A DNA stretch of 8,154 nucleotides from contig DAYE01000100.1 of assembly GCA_002506745.1 (NCBI GenBank), positions 2,805 through 10,958 of the forward strand. Reading direction: 5' to 3'. The translations under genes were made by a program, and so were the position numbers. The notes beneath the pieces are model-generated. The model had not been told where the DNA came from, did no database searches, and saw only the letters and a program-made list of their open reading frames with translations. Numbering within the stretch: the stretch's first letter is position 1; each line of letters starts with the position of its first letter. Shown in pieces: positions 1-5,266 of the stretch. The DNA comes from Euryarchaeota archaeon UBA33. GTDB lineage: Archaea > Thermoplasmatota > E2 > DHVEG-1.

Positions 1-60
1 TTCAGTGGAACATTCGTCCCAGAAAGTAGTGAAAAAACCATGAAGATTGACTTAAAATAA
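1..60 (+). CDS. C-terminal tail of an unidentified protein (5' truncated)
   Basis: Frame 1 is open from the window edge to a TAA at 58-60 and encodes 19 residues ending in KTMKIDLK. The composition (charged, with a basic end) is plausible for a real C-terminus. It is followed directly by AT-rich DNA containing the palindrome ATTTTTAAAAAT, and it converges with the minus-strand gene at 134-481, a sensible gene order. Nineteen residues are too few to identify a family, and a chance open frame of this length is possible. Confidence 0.4.
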   Translation, partial: FSGTFVPESSEKTMKIDLK

Positions 61-133
61 TATTTTTAAAAATCGAAGAAATTACAGAATGATCTGTCCA
101 AAAGATCGACTCCAGATACTGCTTGAGATTCTT

Positions 134-481
134 TTATGATTGTTTGACTATTTTGAGGAGTCTGATTATTTCTTCTTCATTGATCTTTTCCACAGAATAC
201 ACTTTGATGTGTTTCATTGTTTTTCCGCTACCTTCGAAAAGCCCTTGTTGCTGTTTTGTCAATCCTTTAAGTGAAAAACCCAGATTGACATGGTCTTTGA
301 GCGCAGTGATGTAATATTTGCCGCACGGTTCCGCTTTTGTAGAACCATAGCAGGGGACGCCTACATTCAGTTCTTCGTTGATCTCAGGATAGGTTGTAAG
401 AATAATGCTGCGTAATCTTTGACAGACCTCCTTTTGCGGGGATTTTTGTTTTTTTATGTAGTCGTCAACCTTTGCATCCAT
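134..481 (-). CDS. DUF1801-type small cytosolic protein (YdhG/frataxin-like fold)
   Basis: This complete 115-residue protein has no signal peptide or membrane segment. The pattern is that of the DUF1801 family: an N-terminal helical part (residues 1-30, VDDYIKKQKSP then a helix with CQRLRSII), a turn with a conserved Gly-Val-Pro (41-43), a central KDHVNLGF strand (62-69), a Gly-rich LFEGSGKTMKHIKV segment (81-94) and a C-terminal helix with charged residues (101-113). The family is about 110-140 residues long, so the length fits. Members have a small alpha/beta fold related to frataxin-like domains; their biochemical role is not established. The ATG at 481 has a TTAAAT box 23 bases upstream, suggesting an almost leaderless transcript. 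It stands alone and converges with the partial gene at 1-60. Confidence 0.85.
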   Translation of the reverse strand: MDAKVDDYIKKQKSPQKEVCQRLRSIILTTYPEINEELNVGVPCYGSTKAEPCGKYYITALKDHVNLGFSLKGLTKQQQGLFEGSGKTMKHIKVYSVEKINEEEIIRLLKIVKQS

Positions 482-504
482 GGAAATGAAGACGGGGCAT
501 CATC

Positions 505-510
505 ATTTAA
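505..510 (-). promoter_or_regulatory. Box A promoter for the DUF1801 gene
   Basis: On the minus strand the sequence reads GAAACC then TTAAAT, a purine-rich BRE-like element followed by a TATA-like box. It lies 23 bases before the ATG at 481, so transcription would begin at or very near the start codon. This is the archaeal leaderless arrangement, inferred from spacing only. Confidence 0.45.
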
Positions 511-512
511 GG

Positions 513-530
513 TTTCCGAAATAACGGAAA
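513..530. promoter_or_regulatory. Perfect inverted repeat, possible operator
   Basis: TTTCCG, a 6-base AAATAA spacer and CGGAAA form a perfect 6-bp-arm inverted repeat. It abuts the upstream side of the putative minus-strand BRE/TATA at 505-512, where an archaeal activator or repressor dimer would sit. It is about 135 bases from the divergent plus-strand gene. No regulator can be named from the sequence. Confidence 0.35.
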
Positions 531-599
531 AAGTATTGTTTTTAAAATATTGTTTTTGAATTTGGGAATGATTTTGGTACAAATTGGAATTGATTTGTA

Positions 600-612
600 A
601 AAAATAGATATA
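600..612 (+). promoter_or_regulatory. Possible box A for the small exported protein
   Basis: The AT-rich AAAATAGATATAAG segment lies about 53-65 bases before the ATG at 665. It would give a start near 635 and a leader of about 30 bases that includes the Shine-Dalgarno site at 650-659. It is a weak match in an AT-rich stretch, so this call is tentative. Confidence 0.3.
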
Positions 613-649
613 AGCAGATCGTCTCATGCATCTCCATAGAAAATGACAA

Positions 650-659
650 GGACGTGATC
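650..659 (+). promoter_or_regulatory. Strong Shine-Dalgarno site
   Basis: GGACGTGATC differs at one position from GGAGGTGATC, the complement of the archaeal 16S 3' end. It ends five bases before the ATG at 665, which fixes that start codon and supports the short reading frame as truly translated. Confidence 0.65.
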
Positions 660-664
660 AGACG

Positions 665-973
665 ATGAGGAAAAAAATAATTAAACAATGCATTGGTGCG
701 GTTCTCGCAAGCATGGTGCTTGCAACGTATCCGGTTTCTTTGGTCGGAGCGCAGATCATTTCAAATTCGGATGTTCAGACTCAACGAAATGAGATCATTT
801 CGCTTACAGTAAAAGAATTAGCTGATCAGGGAATGGATCTTGAGCAGCTCCATAGCGAATTACAAACCATGCTAAGTAGCATGCAGTCAGATATTCAAAA
901 AAGGGAACAAAGTAGTCTGTCTCTAAGAGGTTTTTATGAATATGGCCTCTTCTCATGTCGAGGTTTTGCTTAG
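665..973 (+). CDS. Small exported protein of unknown function
   Basis: This 102-residue protein has a clear Sec signal peptide: a basic start (MRKKIIK), a hydrophobic core at about residues 9-27 and a likely cleavage after VGA (about residue 29). The mature part is about 73 residues. Residues 35-83 are polar and probably helical, with regular Leu/Ile spacing (EIISLTVKELADQGMDLEQL, then LHSELQTMLSSMQ). The last 17 residues change character and are aromatic, with two RGF motifs and a single Cys near the end. I do not recognise a family. The near-ideal ribosome site and the eight-T run 50 bases downstream argue for a real gene. The odd tail could be a functional peptide or a frameshifted end, but the other frames downstream give no convincing protein continuation. 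Confidence 0.7.
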   Translation: MRKKIIKQCIGAVLASMVLATYPVSLVGAQIISNSDVQTQRNEIISLTVKELADQGMDLEQLHSELQTMLSSMQSDIQKREQSSLSLRGFYEYGLFSCRGFA

Positions 974-1002
974 GACATCCTCTTTTCATCCCCCGCCCCC
1001 GA

Positions 1003-1061
1003 AAAGGGAGTTGTGCCAAGCTTTTTTTTCACCTCCCCTTTGATATAAGGCGCAACTTCCC
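1003..1061 (+). other. Alternative hairpins in the 3' region of the small exported protein
   Basis: Two mutually exclusive stems share bases 1006-1010. The long one pairs 1006-1017 with 1049-1061 (12 pairs, one G-U, one bulged T). The short one pairs 1003-1010 with 1033-1041 (8 pairs, one bulged C). Both enclose the T8 run at 1022-1029, and the loop also holds TCACCTCC, identical to the archaeal anti-Shine-Dalgarno core. The stems are read directly from the sequence; any switch function is speculative. Confidence 0.4.
1022..1029 (+). terminator. Oligo-T terminator (T8)
   Basis: Eight consecutive T lie 49 bases after the stop codon of the small exported protein. Archaeal RNA polymerase stops at such T-runs without needing a hairpin. 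It precedes the promoter of the next gene, so it separates two transcription units. Confidence 0.6.
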
Positions 1062-1090
1062 CCCCATTTTCTATTAGTAATTACTTTGCA

Positions 1091-1116
1091 GAAATATATT
1101 TAATATAATATATACT
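1091..1116 (+). promoter_or_regulatory. AT-rich promoter (box A) for the hydrolase gene
   Basis: A purine-led GAAATATATTTAATATAA-type stretch, almost only A and T, ends about 32 bases before the ATG at 1149. A box at about 1106-1113 would place the transcript start near 1135 and give a leader of roughly 14 bases. No good Shine-Dalgarno site is visible, which fits a very short leader. Confidence 0.55.
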
Positions 1117-1148
1117 ATCAATTCTAACGATCATCATGTGGTATCGGT

Positions 1149-2108
1149 ATGAGAACGCGTGAATTGTGTCTTAGATTTAGTATTGTGCTTCTGCTAGTGT
1201 GCCTCTCTATTTCTTCCGTTGGTGCGCAATCTCTGTCACCTGATCAACCAGGACCATTCCATATCGGTTCGTACAAGATGTGGTATCTGGTGCCTCCGTA
1301 TGGTCTCTTCAGGGCGACAATCCGTTATCCAGCTACCTCCGACGGGCAGCGTGCACCAGTGAATATCTCTGCAGCACCATGCCCCGGTATCGTAGTTGCG
1401 AATGGATATGCTGGGTCTGAATGGCAGATCACCTGGATCCCAGAGCATCTAACCTCTTATGGGTATGTGACGTTGTGTTTCACCCCACCTCGTCGACTGT
1501 CTTGGGATACGACGCAATGGGCATCTGGATTCCTCGGTGGATTTTCCGTATTACAGAGACAGAACGATCGTCGTTTTTCACCAATCTATCATGTTCTTGA
1601 TGGGGAGACGTGGGGCGCGATCGGTCTATCCATGGGTGGCGGAGGGTGTGTTGAGGCGACCGGTACTGCAGGCTCGGTGATCGATGCATCAGTCGCACTC
1701 GCCCCAGCTGGTTTTCCATCAGTGATCTCCGCTGCACGGAATATCACGGTGCCAGTCCAACTACAAGTAGGGACGATCGACGGACTGGTCTCTCCAGAGG
1801 ATGTTCTGAAGATGTATACCCAGTACCTTTCAAATAGTACAATCAAAGAATATTTGGCGATCACTGGGGGAAACCATCTTGGGTTCATCGATGAGCATTA
1901 CGCCAGTATTGGTCAACGATGGGGCATTGACAATCCCCCCGGCATCAGTGTCGAACAGCAACATACTACCTCTAGGAAATATTTCACCGCATGGTTCCAA
2001 TACCATCTCAGACATCTGGATGAGTACTATACCTATCTTTTCGGCGAAGAAGCACAGCAGGATCTTGAAACTGGGATTCTTACAGATTTGCAGTACAATA
2101 TCCCGTAG
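1149..2108 (+). CDS. Exported alpha/beta hydrolase, PETase/cutinase-like (dienelactone hydrolase superfamily)
   Basis: This is a 319-residue serine hydrolase with an N-terminal signal peptide (hydrophobic core about 9-22, likely cleavage after VGA near 26). The nucleophile elbow is GLSMGGGG with Ser161. Asp211 (in VGTID) and His243 (in GGNH) complete a Ser-Asp-His triad at the expected spacing. Known polyester hydrolases such as IsPETase have GWSMGGGG, Ser160, Asp206 and His237, and an SPIY motif about 20 residues before the elbow; here SPIY is at 144-147. Gly86-Tyr87 and Met162 match the PETase oxyanion-hole positions (Tyr87, Met161). The aromatic Trp after the elbow in PETase is replaced by Ala/Gly (APAG, 186-189), and the C-terminal disulfide is absent. 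The enzyme should cleave esters outside the cell; the natural substrate (lipid, polyester or other) is unknown. It is a single-gene unit. Confidence 0.88.
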   Translation: MRTRELCLRFSIVLLLVCLSISSVGAQSLSPDQPGPFHIGSYKMWYLVPPYGLFRATIRYPATSDGQRAPVNISAAPCPGIVVANGYAGSEWQITWIPEHLTSYGYVTLCFTPPRRLSWDTTQWASGFLGGFSVLQRQNDRRFSPIYHVLDGETWGAIGLSMGGGGCVEATGTAGSVIDASVALAPAGFPSVISAARNITVPVQLQVGTIDGLVSPEDVLKMYTQYLSNSTIKEYLAITGGNHLGFIDEHYASIGQRWGIDNPPGISVEQQHTTSRKYFTAWFQYHLRHLDEYYTYLFGEEAQQDLETGILTDLQYNIP

Positions 2109-2245
2109 AAGAAGCAATGAATGTGATACTTATTTCAAATGAATCGTTTACGATGATGAGATCAATGTTTTGAGAATAAAGGAAGGAATGAAAGAAAAAA
2201 CTTCTGGATTTTTCTCATATCATCTCATGTCGATTGAAAAAAAGG

Positions 2246-2257
2246 TATATTTTTAAA
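2246..2257 (+). promoter_or_regulatory. Box A promoter for the transglutaminase-like lipoprotein
   Basis: TATATTTTTAAA lies 43 bases before the ATG at 2300, which would place the transcript start near 2278. This excludes the in-frame TTG at 2234, which lies upstream of the promoter, and makes the ATG at 2282 unlikely because no leader would remain for it. Confidence 0.5.
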
Positions 2258-2287
2258 GAAATAAACTATGTGAATATCGCGATGAGT

Positions 2288-2294
2288 GGAGATG
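2288..2294 (+). promoter_or_regulatory. Shine-Dalgarno site deciding the start at 2300
   Basis: GGAGATG matches the archaeal GGAGGTG consensus at six of seven bases and ends five bases before the ATG at 2300. It favours that start over the in-frame TTG at 2234 and ATG at 2282, and the chosen start puts a signal peptide at the very N-terminus. Confidence 0.65.
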
Positions 2295-2299
2295 GGACT

Positions 2300-3601
2300 A
2301 TGAGAAAAATTGTTATCGTACTCGTTGGAGTAATTCTTATAACTGTTGGTTTGATGAGCGGATGTACAAAAAATACACCAACCAACAATAGTGAAAAAGA
2401 CACTGATGAAGATGGCTACAATGACACCGTTGATGCGTTTCCCTCTGACAGCACCGAATGGAATGACTCAGATGGTGACGGGGTCGGTGATAACACCGAT
2501 GCGTTCCCTCAGGATGCGAACGAAACAAAGGACACGGATGGTGACGGAGTTGGTGACAACGCTGATGCGTTCCCCAATGATCCAACTGAATGGCGTGATT
2601 CAGATGGCGATGGCGTGGGTGATAACGCAGACTTTTACCCTCATGATCCGACACGCTGGGAGAAGCCTCCCTCTGATGCTTTTCTCAATACAGCAGAGCC
2701 GTTTCTTTTGAAACTGGACCTGCAGGATAGTAAGTTGCAATCCTATGCGAATACCATCCTTACTGGCTGTGATGCGTCCAACACAGAATGTTTTGTGAAC
2801 GCGGTGTACCGGCATGTTCTCATGAACTATACTTGTCTTGCTGCTCCGAAGAACAATACGACGCTGCAGACACCACAGGAGACCATCCAGAAAAAGCAGG
2901 GGACCTGTGAAGATCTGTCTATTCTGCTGTGTTCGTTACTTTCGAATATCGGATTGACTTCATATCTTGTCTTTACTAATACGCATGTGTATGCGATGGT
3001 CTCTGATGCCAACGCCGATGATCTTTGGAATGTGGCGGAGCAGTCATTGATTCATCATGCTGAGGATGTCTTCGGGGAGCCGATCCAACAATCGTATTAT
3101 CAAACCTATACACTGCCATCCATGGGTGTGCTTTATGCTGGTGGTGAGGAAGGAAAAACATACGCTGATGTCATTGACTCGATGACCATTGATTACAACA
3201 TTCAATCTGATCAACAGTTGACGTTGTTTGTTGTCCCAACATGGACAGAGTACAATGAATTCATGAAAGGTGATTTTGCGAACTTTACGCCCATTGACCA
3301 ATGGAATTTCACGAATACTACAGGCACAATCCCTGAGTTATCTACGTATGGTGGCATCATGCTGTACAATGCAGGCGCACAGACGGCTGCCGTGACTGTT
3401 GATCTGTTCTTTTCGTTCCAACCATCGTTTTATAAGACATATAATAAGGATGCCCTAACGGTCTTTAGTATCTGGGGGAAGGATGCATTACTCTTAGATC
3501 CAACGCTAGATGATTTTGGGTTCCCAGGTTATGATGCCAACGTTTCCGGCGTGAAAAAAGCAATCAATCCTGAGACGAAGGAGTACGTCACCTTACCATA
3601 A
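2300..3601 (+). CDS. Lipoprotein with DxDGDG repeats and a transglutaminase-like domain
   Basis: The start at 2300 gives 433 residues; the frame extends upstream to a TTG at 2234, but ribosome site and promoter favour 2300. Residues 1-21 form a lipoprotein-type signal with lipobox MSGC and Cys22 as the lipidated residue, followed by an Asn/Thr linker. Residues 34-121 are four 22-residue repeats (D-S/T-D-G-D-G-V-G-D-N-x-D-A-F-P...), resembling thrombospondin type-3/calcium-binding repeats. A transglutaminase-like core follows: Cys203 in QGTCEDLS begins a helix and His229 in NTHVYAMV follows, the usual Cys-His pair; the third acid could be Asp236 or Asp241. Residues 270-433 are beta-rich and unrecognised. 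It probably acts at the cell surface as a calcium-stabilised peptidase- or transglutaminase-fold enzyme. Whether it cross-links or cleaves cannot be told. Confidence 0.85.
   Translation: MRKIVIVLVGVILITVGLMSGCTKNTPTNNSEKDTDEDGYNDTVDAFPSDSTEWNDSDGDGVGDNTDAFPQDANETKDTDGDGVGDNADAFPNDPTEWRDSDGDGVGDNADFYPHDPTRWEKPPSDAFLNTAEPFLLKLDLQDSKLQSYANTILTGCDASNTECFVNAVYRHVLMNYTCLAAPKNNTTLQTPQETIQKKQGTCEDLSILLCSLLSNIGLTSYLVFTNTHVYAMVSDANADDLWNVAEQSLIHHAEDVFGEPIQQSYYQTYTLPSMGVLYAGGEEGKTYADVIDSMTIDYNIQSDQQLTLFVVPTWTEYNEFMKGDFANFTPIDQWNFTNTTGTIPELSTYGGIMLYNAGAQTAAVTVDLFFSFQPSFYKTYNKDALTVFSIWGKDALLLDPTLDDFGFPGYDANVSGVKKAINPETKEYVTLP
2399..2662 (+). repeat. Four tandem 66-bp repeats encoding DxDGDG calcium-binding-type units
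   Basis: Four consecutive 22-codon units lie at 2399-2464, 2465-2530, 2531-2596 and 2597-2662. Units 2 to 4 share D-S/T-DGDGVGDN-x-D; the first is more divergent (DTDEDGYNDTVD). Unit 2 lacks the terminal Glu-Trp pair present in units 1 and 3 (TEW). The DNA has diverged, so this is an old duplication under protein selection rather than a recent expansion. Confidence 0.85.
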
Positions 3602-3609
3602 AAAGGAAG

Positions 3610-3616
3610 TTTTTTT
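3610..3616 (+). terminator. Oligo-T terminator (T7)
   Basis: Seven T begin nine bases after the stop codon of the lipoprotein gene. A weak GGAA/TTCC pair flanks it. It fits the bare T-run termination of archaea and separates this gene from the next promoter at 3702. Confidence 0.55.
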
Positions 3617-3701
3617 GCCGCTATTTCCGAAAAAAATAATAGAATAGATTTGTCTGTATGTTTTCTTTGTGTTTGCCTGGTGGTTTGCGTAGAATGGTAA
3701 T

Positions 3702-3713
3702 ATTTATATATTA
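3702..3713 (+). promoter_or_regulatory. Box A promoter for the small acidic protein
   Basis: ATTTATATATTATA is an excellent archaeal TATA match. It is centred about 40 bases before the ATG at 3746, so transcription should start near 3732 and leave a leader of about 14 bases. Confidence 0.6.
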
Positions 3714-3745
3714 TACGTGTGTAATAATATAGACGGTTGGAAGAG

Positions 3746-3976
3746 ATGGGAACAGAAACAAAAATGATAATAGAAAATGCTGATGAAAGAGAAGTCGAAG
3801 CGTTTTTTAACCGATTAAAGAAAATGATGAAATCGTTTACACCAAAATTACTTTTGGAAGAATCGGAGGATACTGAAGAGTATTCTCAAGAGGATTATAA
3901 TGTCTGTGTGTATCAAATACTCCCATACCCACCGAACACTAAGGATCCTAAAGATTCTTTCATACAAAAAACGTAA
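3746..3976 (+). CDS. Small acidic hypothetical protein
   Basis: The ATG at 3746 gives 76 residues; an in-frame TTG at 3737 would add three, and an ATG at 3764 would remove six. GGAAGAG immediately precedes the chosen ATG but sits too close for a normal ribosome site, so translation may depend on a near-leaderless start. The protein is cytosolic. Residues 8-31 look like an amphipathic helix (ENADEREVEAFFNRLKKMMK), 37-50 are very acidic, and the C-terminal third is Pro/Asp/Lys-rich with one Cys at 54. No family is recognised. A strong box A upstream is the best support that it is expressed. It could be a small regulator or accessory protein, but nothing in the context says which. Confidence 0.6.
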   Translation: MGTETKMIIENADEREVEAFFNRLKKMMKSFTPKLLLEESEDTEEYSQEDYNVCVYQILPYPPNTKDPKDSFIQKT

Positions 3977-4041
3977 GTGAATCAATGATCGGTGTTCTAA
4001 ACGCTAGTTGAATCATCATATTTTTACCCATACAAATCTTG

Positions 4042-4048
4042 AAAAAAA
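4042..4048 (-). terminator. Oligo-T terminator for the EamA gene
   Basis: On the minus strand a run of seven T lies about 36 bases after the stop codon of the transporter gene, within AT-rich DNA. It is the expected archaeal end signal and lies between the convergent small acidic protein and the transporter. Confidence 0.5.
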
Positions 4049-4083
4049 TATCTTTTTATAAAATATAGAGATAATAAATTTAA

Positions 4084-4941
4084 TTACAACGAGATGAGGT
4101 AGATACCGACGACCACGATGAGGGTGCCGATGAACTTGTGTTTGTGGAACTTTTCCTGAAGGAATACGGTGGCGAGTAAAAAGACGGTGACAGAGCTGAC
4201 ACCAGCCATCGGGTAGACTTTGGAGGCGTTCGCCTGGGAAAGGGCGGTGTACAGGAACGCTGCAGCGGTGGCGGCGAAGAGGGATGCAACCAGTACGATT
4301 CGAATCTGTGGTTTGAGGAAGGCTGGTTTGTTGTTGATGTGTCGTCGCAGAAGTAACGATACGATTGTGAGCATGAAAAACGCCATGAGGTAGATGGAGA
4401 CGACAAGGGCGATCGGGTCAGCGGTCCCTAGGAATGTTTTGACCAGTAATGCGTACGCGATGTCGATAGGGACGAGTGCAATGATGATCAACAACGAGCG
4501 GTCCAGACGAGGTACCTTGGTGATGTGTTCGGAAAGGACCAGGTAGACGCCGATGACAACCACCAGGATTCCGATATAGTTCTCCAACCGCGCTGGCTCC
4601 CTAAGGAGGATGATGGATGCGAGGAAGATGAATAGGGTGTCAAGCGACTGGGAGAACGGTTGGATTTCGCTTGCGTTCTTCTTTTGTAACACAAAGAGGT
4701 ACACGACGAAGCTGAACGCAAGAAGAAAGGCGGGGATGGCTGCCAGAAGCACCAGGGAGAGGGTGAGGTGCATGTTGAGGAACAGGAACCCTGCAGTACC
4801 AAGAAACACGGCGTTGAACAGGGTACGTAACAGAACAGTGGTCACTGGGTGGTACTCCTGGTTCATCATGTACTTATCCAGGGTGCCGGCGACCGCACCG
4901 ATCATATAACCAAGGATGGTATAGACGAACCAGAGCTCCAT
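4084..4941 (-). CDS. EamA-family (DMT superfamily) membrane transporter
   Basis: This is a complete 285-residue permease with ten predicted membrane helices at roughly 3-20, 33-50, 60-83, 94-113, 119-137, 149-168, 175-198, 213-233, 240-261 and 269-284. The two halves repeat each other, as in EamA proteins. The first ends with REPARLENYIGILVVVIGVY and the second with QEKFHKHKFIGTLIVVVGIY, each preceded by a helix carrying the typical small-residue/Pro-rich half-motif. The length (about 280-300) is normal. EamA proteins export or exchange amino acids, sugars or other small metabolites; the substrate cannot be deduced. The gene is monocistronic, on the strand opposite most neighbours, and divergent from the candidate RNA at 5107. 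The TATA-like box at 4974-4981 gives a leader of about 8-10 bases. Confidence 0.92.
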   Translation of the reverse strand: MELWFVYTILGYMIGAVAGTLDKYMMNQEYHPVTTVLLRTLFNAVFLGTAGFLFLNMHLTLSLVLLAAIPAFLLAFSFVVYLFVLQKKNASEIQPFSQSLDTLFIFLASIILLREPARLENYIGILVVVIGVYLVLSEHITKVPRLDRSLLIIIALVPIDIAYALLVKTFLGTADPIALVVSIYLMAFFMLTIVSLLLRRHINNKPAFLKPQIRIVLVASLFAATAAAFLYTALSQANASKVYPMAGVSSVTVFLLATVFLQEKFHKHKFIGTLIVVVGIYLISL

Positions 4942-4973
4942 AGGGCTTCAACTGGGGTTTTAACACAGTGGTC

Positions 4974-4981
4974 TATAAAAA
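4974..4981 (-). promoter_or_regulatory. Box A promoter for the EamA gene
   Basis: The minus strand reads GCG then TTTTTATA, 32 bases before the ATG at 4941. That spacing implies a transcript start about 8-10 bases before the start codon, with no room for a full Shine-Dalgarno site. Confidence 0.5.
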
Positions 4982-5075
4982 CGCTGTGATGGACACTGCT
5001 TCCTTGACACGCCCCTTTTTTTATCTGTTTTTTTTAAAAAGGTTTATCCTATTTGTTTACGGATTAACTCTTAGG

Positions 5076-5085
5076 TTTATTATAT
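5076..5085 (+). promoter_or_regulatory. Box A promoter for the candidate RNA
   Basis: TTTATTATAT is preceded by AGG and followed after about 22 bases by GGG at 5107-5109. The spacing to that G-rich start and to the beginning of the folded segment is what an archaeal stable-RNA promoter would show. Confidence 0.5.
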
Positions 5086-5106
5086 CACAGGTGGTATGTA
5101 TATGCT

Positions 5107-5240
5107 GGGTGTCGAGTTCTGCGTGTACCTGTGCGTGCGCTAGCGGTGGAGCCGCAGGGCGTGCACCGAAACACACGACGGTCCCGCAGATTTCGTTTGA
5201 ACCTAAGTCAGGAAAACGGTTAGACAATGATTAATTTTTT
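5107..5240 (+). ncRNA. Candidate structured non-coding RNA, unidentified family
   Basis: The segment 5103-5190 is 58/88 G+C inside AT-rich intergenic DNA. It folds into one long interrupted arm. Bases 5113-5123 pair with 5185-5195 (10 pairs, one U-U mismatch, one G-U). Bases 5131-5138 pair with 5159-5166 (8 pairs, two G-U), and 5143-5146 pair with 5152-5155 around a TGGAG loop. CGTGT (5122-5126) can alternatively pair with ACACG (5173-5177). A smaller AACC/GGTT hairpin (5200-5203 with 5218-5221) follows, then T6 at 5235-5240. A box A lies at the right distance upstream. It lacks tRNA, 5S, RNase P and SRP signatures that I can see. A 47-residue GTG-initiated frame (5091-5234, with clustered Cys) overlaps it, but has no spaced ribosome site and starts before the predicted transcript start. 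Confidence 0.5.
5235..5240 (+). terminator. Oligo-T terminator of the candidate RNA
   Basis: Six T follow the folded segment. The same AT-rich stretch (TTTTTTAATAAT) lies about 20-30 bases before the ATG at 5267 and may also have served as the box A of the decayed gene downstream. Confidence 0.4.
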
Positions 5241-5266
5241 AATAATGGAACCGTGATTAATAAGAG

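Noticed and set aside
925..951. AAGAGG/CCTCTT hairpin at the end of the small exported gene
   Set aside because: Six pairs with a 15-base loop inside coding sequence and no following T-run; likely chance.
2153..2159. ATGATGA resembling box C of a C/D guide RNA between the hydrolase and lipoprotein genes
   Set aside because: No CTGA box D or internal D'/C' pair occurs at the right distance; only CTGG is found about 45 bases later.
2234..2299. N-terminal extension of the transglutaminase-like lipoprotein from TTG at 2234 or ATG at 2282
   Set aside because: The box A at 2246-2257 lies inside the extension, the ribosome site at 2288-2294 serves the ATG at 2300, and only that start puts the lipoprotein signal at the N-terminus.
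5185..5205. GTTTGAACC resembling a tRNA T-arm, on either strand
   Set aside because: No acceptor stem, anticodon arm or CCA-proximal pairing could be placed around it.
4968..5234. Plus-strand 88-residue frame starting at ATG 4968
   Set aside because: It begins inside the EamA promoter, runs through low-complexity T-rich DNA and has no ribosome site; the 3' part is better explained by the structured RNA.
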